From the NCBI GenBank assembly GCA_945866505.1, contig CAMBHH010000219.1, positions 1 through 5,075 on the forward strand: a stretch of DNA of 5,075 nt. Reading direction: 5' to 3'. This stretch comes from Flavobacterium psychrophilum (lineage in GTDB: Bacteria > Bacteroidota > Bacteroidia > Flavobacteriales > Flavobacteriaceae). The notes beneath the pieces were generated by a model that was not told where the DNA came from, did no database searches, and saw only the letters and a program-made list of their open reading frames with translations. The position numbers were made by a program, and so were the translations under genes. Within the stretch, counting starts at the first letter, position 1. The number at the start of each line of letters is the position of its first letter. Positions 1-5,026 of the stretch are shown piece after piece.

Positions 1-606
1 TATTTGCAACAACCTATAAAATGGGGAGCCGATTTGGTGATTCATTCGGCGACCAAATTAATGGACGGTCAGGGTAGAGTTTTGGGTGGAATCACTGTTG
101 GTGATACCGAATTGATTCAAAAAATTTATTTATTTTCACGATTAACAGGTCCTTCTTTGTCGCCTTTTAATGCTTGGGTTTTGTCTAAAAGTTTAGAAAC
201 TTTGGCCATTCGATTGGACAGACATTGTGAAAATGCTTTGAAAGTAGCCGAATTTTTAGAACAACATCCGAATGTAAGTTTGGTAAAATATCCGTTCTTG
301 AAATCACATCCACAATACGAAATCGCTCAAAAACAAATGAAAGCAGGTGGTAACATTGTGGCCTTCGAAATTAAAGGAGGAATCGAAGCCGGAAGAGCTT
401 TCTTGGATAAGATAAAATTGTGTTCGTTGTCACCCAATTTAGGCGACACCAGAACCATTGTCACGCATCCCGCATCAACAACACACAGTAAATTGTCTGT
501 CGAAGAACGTTTGGCAGTAAGTATTACCGATGGTTTGGTGCGAGTTTCTGTAGGATTGGAAACCGTGAAAGATGTTATTGGGGATTTGGAGCAGGCGCTT
601 TCTTAA
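1..606 (+). CDS. metZ: O-succinylhomoserine sulfhydrylase-type PLP enzyme, C-terminal half (partial)
   Basis: This is the C-terminal 201 residues of a Cys/Met-metabolism PLP-dependent enzyme (fold type I, cytosolic). The reading frame is open from the first base, so the start lies upstream; family members are about 380-400 residues. The fragment opens just before the PLP-binding motif HSATK, whose Schiff-base lysine is codon 55-57. The following DGQGRVLGG is typical of MetZ rather than MetB. Further family blocks are SPFNAW, GGNIVAFEIKGG, the SLSPNLGDTRTIVTHPAST stretch (fragment residues about 142-160) and the C-terminal RVSVGLE. MetZ enzymes condense O-succinyl- or O-acetylhomoserine with sulfide to give homocysteine, which fits a sulfate-reduction operon just downstream. 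Cystathionine gamma-synthase or O-acetylhomoserine sulfhydrylase are the alternatives; the family is certain, the exact acyl substrate is not. The stop is TAA at 604-606. Confidence 0.9.
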   Translation, partial: YLQQPIKWGADLVIHSATKLMDGQGRVLGGITVGDTELIQKIYLFSRLTGPSLSPFNAWVLSKSLETLAIRLDRHCENALKVAEFLEQHPNVSLVKYPFLKSHPQYEIAQKQMKAGGNIVAFEIKGGIEAGRAFLDKIKLCSLSPNLGDTRTIVTHPASTTHSKLSVEERLAVSITDGLVRVSVGLETVKDVIGDLEQALS

Positions 607-636
607 AGATTTATAATTATTGATTCATATAAAATT

Positions 637-658
637 ACCCACGGTTTAAACCGTGGGT
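637..658. repeat. Perfect 22-bp palindrome, REP-like or terminator stem
   Basis: The arms acccacggttt and aaaccgtgggt are exact reverse complements with no spacer. The outer seven base pairs are GC-rich in an otherwise very A/T-rich gap. The palindrome lies 30 bases after the metZ-type stop codon and 38 bases before the next gene. As RNA it would form a stable hairpin and could end the upstream transcript, but no T-run follows (ttatgtgg), so it is not a classical Rho-independent terminator. Its form also fits a REP-type dispersed palindrome of the kind mobilised by Y1 (RAYT) transposases; that part is inference. The rest of 607-696 shows no clear promoter. Confidence 0.65.
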
Positions 659-696
659 TATGTGGTTAAGATTTCAAATTAAAAGATTTTAGATAT

Positions 697-1347
697 ATGG
701 TAGAAGAATTCATAACATTTCAAAAATTTAACGACCGAAATTCTGCCATAGAACTAGGAGATTTTTTCAAAGAGAAAAATCTCGACTATTTACTTGAAGA
801 TAATTCTTTAAGTTTTGATCCAACATTTGCTAATAATGATTTTGGTAAAGAATTTTGTATTAAGATTAAAAAATATGATTTTGATAAAGCAAATAATCTT
901 TTAATTGAAAAATCGGGAAATGAAATTTTTGAAATTGACGATAACCACTTTTTATTCAGTTTTTCTGATGATGAATTATTTGATGTAATTTTAAAACGGG
1001 ATGAATGGAATTCATTCGATGTTTCAGTTGCAGAAAAATTGCTGAAAGAAAGAGGAAAAGAAGTTACTCAAGAAAAAATAGAGGAATTGAAAAATTCTCG
1101 AATTTTGGAACTTTCGAAACCAGAGCAAAGCCAAAAAGGTTATATAATTGTTGGGTATATTTTCTCAGTTTTAGGAGGTTTATTAGGAATATTTATAGGT
1201 TGGCATTTATTGACATTTAAGAAAACACTGCCAAATGGAAATAGAATTTATGCCTATTCAGATAATGACAGAAAGCAAGGAAACCGTATTTTAATATTAG
1301 GTGGAATTTTTTTAGTAATTTGGCTAATCTATAGACTAATTAAATAA
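697..1347 (+). CDS. Two-helix membrane protein of unknown function with soluble N-terminal domain
   Basis: This is a 216-residue protein I cannot name. Residues 1 to about 75 (aromatic start, alternating acidic and hydrophobic stretches, then KKYDFDKANNLLIEK) loosely resemble the DUF2007-type putative signal-transducing domain in which a short beta-alpha unit ends in a helix. Residues 87-120 (FSFSDDELFDVILKRDEW, then FDVSVAEKLLKERG) look like a short helical motif seen in other Bacteroidetes small membrane proteins. Residues about 121-145 are charged. Two hydrophobic helices follow, at about 149-172 (glycine-rich) and about 197-215, joined by a polar loop of roughly 25 residues. There is no signal peptide, so the N-terminal domain is probably cytoplasmic and both termini lie on the same side. 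The ATG at 697 is the first plausible start. The stop lies one base before the Rrf2 start, so the two are probably co-transcribed. By eye the gene is more A/T-rich than its neighbours. Real gene, function unknown. Confidence 0.75.
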   Translation: MVEEFITFQKFNDRNSAIELGDFFKEKNLDYLLEDNSLSFDPTFANNDFGKEFCIKIKKYDFDKANNLLIEKSGNEIFEIDDNHFLFSFSDDELFDVILKRDEWNSFDVSVAEKLLKERGKEVTQEKIEELKNSRILELSKPEQSQKGYIIVGYIFSVLGGLLGIFIGWHLLTFKKTLPNGNRIYAYSDNDRKQGNRILILGGIFLVIWLIYRLIK

Positions 1348-1348
1348 A

Positions 1349-1759
1349 ATGCTCTCAAAAAAAACAAAATACGGAATCAAAGCTTTGACTTTTTTGGCAC
1401 GCCAAGAAGATCAAACTCCTGTAGCCATTGCTGATATTGCTAAAGCGGAACACATTTCGCTAAAATTTTTGGAAAGTATTTTGTTGCTTTTGCGCCATTC
1501 TGGTTTTCTAGGAGCCAAGAAAGGAAAGGGCGGAGGTTATTACTTGATCAAAGACCCTAAAGAAATCAATATGGCGAAAGTCTACCGCATTCTCGAAGGT
1601 CCAATTGCTTTGTTACCTTGCGCCAGCCACAACTTCTACGAAAAATGCGACGATTGTACCGATGAGTCTATTTGTGCCGTTCGAAAACTAATGATGGAAG
1701 TTCGCGACAATACCTTAATGATATTAGAAAACAATTCCCTTGCCGACATAGCATTTTAA
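1349..1759 (+). CDS. Rrf2-family transcriptional regulator with C-terminal cysteine cluster
   Basis: This is a 136-residue DNA-binding protein of the Rrf2 family (IscR, CymR, NsrR relatives). The N-terminal winged helix-turn-helix is clear: LSKKTKYGIKAL at the start, the HTH around 25-45 (VAIADIAKAEHISLKFLESIL), and the wing with SG, KKGKGGGYYL at 51-65. The C-terminal part holds four cysteines, C91, C100, C103 and C109. Three such cysteines bind an Fe-S cluster in many family members, so this protein may sense Fe-S or thiol status; the cluster itself is inference. It starts one base after the stop of the membrane protein and lies 109 bases before cysH in the same orientation. CymR in Bacillus controls cysteine synthesis, so the most likely role here is control of the cys operon through the inverted repeat at 1815-1852. 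Which state of the regulator represses or activates cannot be read from sequence. Confidence 0.9.
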   Translation: MLSKKTKYGIKALTFLARQEDQTPVAIADIAKAEHISLKFLESILLLLRHSGFLGAKKGKGGGYYLIKDPKEINMAKVYRILEGPIALLPCASHNFYEKCDDCTDESICAVRKLMMEVRDNTLMILENNSLADIAF

Positions 1760-1781
1760 TAAACTTTTTTTAGAATAATAT

Positions 1782-1811
1782 TTTGTTATTTAGAAATAAA
1801 TAGTACTTTTG
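1782..1811 (+). promoter_or_regulatory. Bacteroidetes-type promoter of the cysHDN operon
   Basis: TTTG at 1782-1785 and TACTTTTG at 1804-1811 match the Bacteroidetes -33 (TTTG) and -7 (TAnnTTTG) elements with an 18-base spacer. Transcription would begin near 1816-1820, leaving a leader of about 50 bases before the cysH ATG at 1869. The spacer itself contains a small A/T palindrome (arms ttattt 1786-1791 and aaataa 1794-1799), which may be chance. No GC-rich terminator stem separates the Rrf2 gene from this promoter, so some read-through is possible. Confidence 0.65.
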
Positions 1812-1814
1812 CGG

Positions 1815-1852
1815 ACTAATCTACTAAATCGATAGGGTAATAGATTTGTAGA
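1815..1852 (+). promoter_or_regulatory. Inverted repeat in cysH leader: candidate Rrf2 operator or leader hairpin
   Basis: The arm TCTAC-t-AAATC (1820-1830) pairs with GATTTGTAGA (1843-1852): ten base pairs with one bulged T at 1825 and a 12-base loop containing TAGGG. A second register pairs ACTAATCTACTA (1815-1826) with TAATAGATTTGT (1838-1849) at 10 of 12 positions, so the site is also nearly symmetrical as DNA. It begins at the predicted transcription start, directly after the -7 element, where a bound repressor would block RNA polymerase. The neighbouring Rrf2 gene makes it the best operator candidate in the window. It could instead act as an RNA hairpin. I do not recognise a known riboswitch. 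Confidence 0.5.
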
Positions 1853-1868
1853 GTAAAACAAAAATAAA

Positions 1869-2606
1869 ATGAGTACACCGATAGTAAATACATTATTAGA
1901 AAAAACAGCCGGTTTTTCAATCGAGGAAACCTTGGCTTTTTTGGCTAAGGAGTATGAAAGAAAAGTGGTTTTTTCGACTTCTTTCGGACAGGAAGACCAA
2001 GTGATTACGGCTTTAATTGCGAAAAACGATTTGCCAATTACCATTTTTACCTTGGATACGGGAAGATTGTTTCAAGAAACCTACGATGTTTTTCATAAAA
2101 CATTGAAAAAGTATAAAAAAGAAATCAAAGTTTATTTTCCCGAAGCAGCTTCTGTAGAAAAATTATTGGAAGCCAAAGGACCAAACAGTTTCTACGATTC
2201 AGTCGAAAACAGAAAAGAATGTTGTTTTATTCGAAAAGTAGCGCCGTTGACTAAAGCGTTGAAAGGAAATTCCATTTGGATTACAGGTTTAAGAGCCGAA
2301 CAATCCGAAAACCGACACAATTTAGATTTGTTTGAATACGATGCTCATTTTGATATTATAAAATTCAATCCATTGCTAAAATGGACTTTAGAAGACGTTC
2401 AAAAATACATAGACGATAATAATGTGCCGCAAAACGCTTTACACAAAAAAGGATTTGTAAGCATAGGTTGTGCGCCTTGTACCAGAGCAATTGCCGAGGG
2501 AGAAGATATTAGAGCCGGAAGATGGTGGTGGGAATCAAGTCATAAAGAATGCGGTTTGCATAGCCCCCTAGCCCCCGAAGGGGGAATTAATAAAGATAAA
2601 AATTAA
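1869..2606 (+). CDS. cysH: Assimilatory adenylyl-sulfate (APS) reductase, Fe-S type
   Basis: This cytosolic enzyme of the PAPS/APS reductase family reduces activated sulfate to sulfite using thioredoxin or a similar donor. The 245-residue protein shows the nucleotide-binding loop STSFGQED (36-43), LDTGRLFQET (62-71), the substrate-binding TGLRAEQS with nearby arginine (139-149), and the catalytic ECGLH motif with C228 near the C-terminus. It also has CC at 118-119 and CxxC at 201-204. That cysteine set binds a [4Fe-4S] cluster and marks enzymes that use APS rather than PAPS; annotation pipelines often still call them phosphoadenylyl-sulfate reductase. The ATG at 1869 gives a normal N-terminus behind an A-rich leader. 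Oddity: the last 14 residues (SPLAPEGGINKDKN, 232-245) are encoded by the left arm and spacer of the repeat at 2562-2657, so the native tail beyond ECGLH has been replaced. All catalytic residues remain. It is the first gene of the cysH-cysD-cysN operon. Confidence 0.93.
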   Translation: MSTPIVNTLLEKTAGFSIEETLAFLAKEYERKVVFSTSFGQEDQVITALIAKNDLPITIFTLDTGRLFQETYDVFHKTLKKYKKEIKVYFPEAASVEKLLEAKGPNSFYDSVENRKECCFIRKVAPLTKALKGNSIWITGLRAEQSENRHNLDLFEYDAHFDIIKFNPLLKWTLEDVQKYIDDNNVPQNALHKKGFVSIGCAPCTRAIAEGEDIRAGRWWWESSHKECGLHSPLAPEGGINKDKN

Positions 2607-2657
2607 TTATTAACAAATAAACACCCCAACAGTTCCCCCTTCGGGGGTTAGGGGGCT
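2562..2657. repeat. GC-rich inverted-repeat element across the cysH-cysD junction
   Basis: The left arm (2562-2586, beginning agcccccta and ending gaaggggga) and the right arm (2633-2657, beginning ttccccctt and ending tagggggct) are reverse complements at 24 of 25 positions; the mismatch is G2571 against T2648. The spacer of 46 bases is A/T-rich. Each arm also has its own small hairpin (ccccc-gaa-ggggg and ccccc-ttc-ggggg). The left arm is read as the last codons of cysH, and the right arm ends six bases before the cysD ATG. From memory, this arm type is dispersed in many flavobacterial genomes and gives spurious SPLAPEGG protein tails; copy number here needs a genome search. As RNA, the two arms could form a 25-bp stem between cysH and cysD and so affect their relative expression. 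No transposase is present. Confidence 0.85.
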
Positions 2658-2663
2658 GATATT

Positions 2664-3563
2664 ATGAGCACAATTTTAAAAACAAATGCTTTAGAAAGCG
2701 AAGCAATTTACATATTTAGAGAGGTAATTTCTCAATTTGAAAAACCAGTTTTACTTTTTTCAGGTGGGAAAGATTCGATTACCTTGGTACGTTTGGCGCA
2801 AAAAGCTTTTTTTCCAGCAAAGATTCCATTTCCGTTATTGCACGTAGATACCGGACACAATTTTCCTGAAACCATCGAATTTAGAGATAAATTAGTGGCT
2901 GAATTAGGATTAGAATTAATCGTTCGTAATGTTCAGGATTCCATCAACGAAGGGAAAGTAATTGAAGAAACTGGCCGTTATTCAAGTAGAAATATGTTGC
3001 AAACGACAACACTTTTAGACGCAATCGAAGAATTTAAATTTGATGCTTGTATTGGTGGAGCGCGTCGCGACGAAGAAAAAGCAAGAGCTAAAGAACGTAT
3101 TTTCTCGGTTCGTGATGATTTTGGACAATGGGACGAAAAAAACCAACGCCCAGAGTTGTTTGATTTATTGAACGGAAAAATCGAAATAGGGCAAAACGTT
3201 CGTGTTTTCCCAATCTCAAACTGGACAGAATTGGATGTTTGGAGTTATATCGAACAAGAAAAAATCGAAATTCCATCGATTTACTTTTCACACAAAAGAA
3301 AAGTATTCATTAGAGACGGTATGATTTGGTCACATTCACCTTTTGTTTATCAAGAAGAAGATGAAGCAATCGAAGAAAGAATTGTTCGTTTTAGAACCGT
3401 TGGCGATATGAGTTGTACGGCTGCCGTTGATTCTTATGCAGCAACAATTGCCGAAGTAGTTGGCGAAATTAGGTCATCAACCATTTCCGAAAGAGGTGCT
3501 AGAATCGACGATAAACGTTCGGAAGCCGCAATGGAAAAAAGAAAACAACAAGGATACTTTTAG
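2664..3563 (+). CDS. cysD: Sulfate adenylyltransferase subunit 2 (ATP sulfurylase small subunit)
   Basis: CysD catalyses ATP + sulfate to APS + diphosphate in a complex with the GTPase CysN, the first step of sulfate assimilation in the cytosol. The 299-residue protein is full length for the family (about 300). The PP-loop motif SGGKDS is at 33-38. It is followed by HVDTGHNFPE (60-69), GGARRDEEKARAKER (131-145), FPISNWTELDVW (182-193), FRTVGD (243-248) and the conserved C-terminal block SERGARIDD (275-283) ending in QQGYF. The ATG at 2664 gives the usual flavobacterial N-terminus (MSTILKTNALESEAIYIFRE) and leaves a 57-base gap to the cysH stop, most of it repeat. No promoter of the TAnnTTTG type was seen in that gap, so expression should come from the cysH promoter. 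Nothing in the protein looks damaged. Confidence 0.97.
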   Translation: MSTILKTNALESEAIYIFREVISQFEKPVLLFSGGKDSITLVRLAQKAFFPAKIPFPLLHVDTGHNFPETIEFRDKLVAELGLELIVRNVQDSINEGKVIEETGRYSSRNMLQTTTLLDAIEEFKFDACIGGARRDEEKARAKERIFSVRDDFGQWDEKNQRPELFDLLNGKIEIGQNVRVFPISNWTELDVWSYIEQEKIEIPSIYFSHKRKVFIRDGMIWSHSPFVYQEEDEAIEERIVRFRTVGDMSCTAAVDSYAATIAEVVGEIRSSTISERGARIDDKRSEAAMEKRKQQGYF

Positions 3564-3569
3564 AAAACA

Positions 3570-3627
3570 ATTATAAATTATGAATTATAAATTATGAATT
3601 GTTCCGACATATTTAAAATTTAAAATT
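3570..3627. repeat. Heptamer-periodic A/T tandem repeats after cysD
   Basis: Bases 3570-3597 are two exact copies of a 14-bp unit, itself two similar heptamers (attataa then attatga), followed by a partial third copy (att, 3598-3600). Ten bases later, 3611-3627 is a second heptamer tandem: atttaaa twice plus att. A lone further attataa lies at 3632-3638. These fill the first part of the 154-base cysD-cysN gap. No open frame of note and no GC-rich terminator is present. Such low-complexity heptads are probably intergenic expansions of slippage type; a role in binding or RNA structure is unproven. Confidence 0.8.
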
Positions 3628-3680
3628 CAACATTATAAATAAAAAAATCAAGTTTAGAAGTTGACAAAGAGTTTTTTCGG

Positions 3681-3713
3681 AAACCTTAAACTTTTAAACT
3701 CTAAACAAAAAAC
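3681..3713. repeat. AAAC heptad array just upstream of the cysN start
   Basis: AAAC occurs at 3681, 3688, 3696, 3703 and 3710, with spacings of 7, 8, 7 and 7 bases. The array ends four bases before the cysN ATG at 3718. The same AAAC heptad pattern precedes the next gene (4988-5019). In an organism without strong Shine-Dalgarno sites, an A-rich unstructured leader may help ribosome entry; that is inference. Confidence 0.6.
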
Positions 3714-3717
3714 AAGA

Positions 3718-4962
3718 ATGGAAGTTTTAAAAATAGCAACAGCAGGTAGTGTAGATGACGGAAAGAGCACATTAATTGGCAGATTATTATACGATACAAA
3801 ATCGTTGACGACTGATAAAATTGAAGCAATAGAAAGAAGCAGCAAGCAAAAAGGATACGATTATCTTGATTTTTCATTGGCTACCGATGGTTTGGTTGCC
3901 GAGCGTGAACAAGGAATTACAATTGATGTAGCGCATATTTATTTTTCGACAGCCAAGAAAAGTTACATCATCGCCGATACACCAGGTCATGTTGAATATA
4001 CCCGAAATATGGTTACCGGAGCTTCGACTTCGCAAGTTTCTATCATTTTGATTGATGCTCGAAAAGGCGTTATTGAGCAAACATATCGTCACTTTTTTAT
4101 CAATAATTTATTGCGTGTCAAAGAAGTGATTGTTGCTGTAAACAAGATGGATTTAGTTAATTATTCGGAAGAAGTGTACAACAAAATCAAAGCCGATTTT
4201 CAAGCCTTGAATGCTAAAAGTACGTTCAAAGAACAAGTAGTAAGTTATATTCCGTTAAGTGCTATCAATGGCGGAAATGTAGTGGATAAATCTGAAAATA
4301 TGCCATGGTACACAGGGCAAACCGTTTTAGAACATTTAGAAGGTTTGGAGCCGAAAGATGTGTTCGAGAAAGGAAAAGTTCGTTTCCCAGTGCAAACGGT
4401 GATTCGTCCAAAAACCGAAGACTACCACGATTTTAGAGGATATGCCGGAAAATTAAATGGGAACAATATCAAAATAGGTGATGCTGTAACGGTTCTTCCT
4501 TCATTAACAGAATCGAAAGTTTCGAAAATTCATTTTTTCGAACAACAATTCGATGAAGCCACAGCAGGTTCTTCGATAGTTTTGGAATTGGAAAATGACA
4601 TCAATGTAACTCGTGGCGATATGATTGTAAAATCTGGAGAATTGCCAAGAATCGAAAAAGATATCGAAACAACAATTTGCTGGATGGACAGTAAAAAATT
4701 GGTGGCTGGAACAAAATATATTGTTCAGCATAATACGAATCGTGTTTTGGCAAAAATTGATGCAGTTAAAAATACGATTTCTACTGATTATTCAGGAACA
4801 AAAGAAGCAACACAATTGGCCATTAATGAAATTGGTGAAGTGACTATAAAGTTAAGTAAGCCATTATATTTTGACGCCTATAGCGAAAACAAATCAAATG
4901 GTGCGTTCATATTAATTGATACCGCTACCAATACAACTGCAGGAGTTGGATTTATAAAATAG
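3718..4962 (+). CDS. cysN: Sulfate adenylyltransferase subunit 1 (GTPase subunit of ATP sulfurylase)
   Basis: CysN is the regulatory GTPase that drives APS synthesis by CysD. From the ATG at 3718 the protein has 414 residues and starts MEVLKIATAGSVDDGKST, the usual beginning for the family. An in-frame TTG at 3661 would add 19 residues (MTKSFFGNLKLL...) unlike any CysN start and translating the AAAC array, so I reject it. G motifs are GSVDDGKST (10-18, P-loop), EREQGITID (62-70, switch I), DTPGH (87-91, switch II), NKMD (142-145) and PLSAINGG (179-186). EF-Tu-like domains II and III follow, from about 220 and about 315. There is no C-terminal APS kinase (CysC) domain; fused CysNC proteins are some 200 residues longer. 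With the Fe-S type CysH upstream, this supports an APS-only route. It follows cysD by 154 bases of repeat-rich DNA, with no promoter seen. Confidence 0.96.
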   Translation: MEVLKIATAGSVDDGKSTLIGRLLYDTKSLTTDKIEAIERSSKQKGYDYLDFSLATDGLVAEREQGITIDVAHIYFSTAKKSYIIADTPGHVEYTRNMVTGASTSQVSIILIDARKGVIEQTYRHFFINNLLRVKEVIVAVNKMDLVNYSEEVYNKIKADFQALNAKSTFKEQVVSYIPLSAINGGNVVDKSENMPWYTGQTVLEHLEGLEPKDVFEKGKVRFPVQTVIRPKTEDYHDFRGYAGKLNGNNIKIGDAVTVLPSLTESKVSKIHFFEQQFDEATAGSSIVLELENDINVTRGDMIVKSGELPRIEKDIETTICWMDSKKLVAGTKYIVQHNTNRVLAKIDAVKNTISTDYSGTKEATQLAINEIGEVTIKLSKPLYFDAYSENKSNGAFILIDTATNTTAGVGFIK

Positions 4963-5019
4963 TTAATAGTTTATGGTTTGTAGTTTGAAACAATAAACCA
5001 TAAACAACAAACACAAAAC
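4962..5019. repeat. Inverted heptad array (GTTT then AAAC) between cysN and the reductase gene
   Basis: GTTT occurs at 4969, 4976 and 4983 (GTTA at 4962), exactly seven bases apart. AAAC then occurs at 4988, 4995, 5002, 5009 and 5016, again exactly seven apart. The two halves are reverse complements in type, and 4969-4979 (gtttatggttt) pairs perfectly with 4995-5005 (aaaccataaac) across a 15-base spacer, so the transcript can form a hairpin. The array starts at the cysN stop codon and ends seven bases before the next ATG. No run of T follows the stem, so a terminator is unlikely. Confidence 0.75.
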
Positions 5020-5026
5020 AGAAAAT

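Noticed and set aside
1005..1220. 71-codon open frame inside the membrane-protein gene
   Set aside because: It is an out-of-frame overlap with a basic, low-complexity product and no recognisable domain; the 216-residue frame explains the region.
1757..1780. Rho-independent terminator after the Rrf2 gene
   Set aside because: A T-run at 1764-1771 is present but no GC-containing stem precedes it.
1815..1868. SAM-type riboswitch in the cysH leader
   Set aside because: The leader of about 50 bases is too short for SAM-I, and I could not find the conserved SAM-II pseudoknot sequence; only a simple hairpin is supported.
1790..2044. Minus-strand open frame across the cysH leader and start
   Set aside because: It lies opposite the cysH coding region and promoter, with no recognisable protein family or own promoter; the other minus-strand frames opposite cysD and cysN were rejected on the same grounds.
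3570..3638. CRISPR-like array in the cysD-cysN gap
   Set aside because: The units are 7-14 bp, directly tandem and A/T-only in character, without spacers or cas genes.
3660..3690. TTGACA at 3661-3665 region as a sigma-70 type -35 box for cysN
   Set aside because: No TATAAT-like element lies 16-18 bases downstream, and Bacteroidetes promoters use the TTTG / TAnnTTTG pattern instead.
3661..3717. TTG start at 3661 giving a 433-residue CysN
   Set aside because: The extra 19 residues are not CysN-like and cover the AAAC heptads; the ATG at 3718 gives the canonical N-terminus eight residues before the P-loop.
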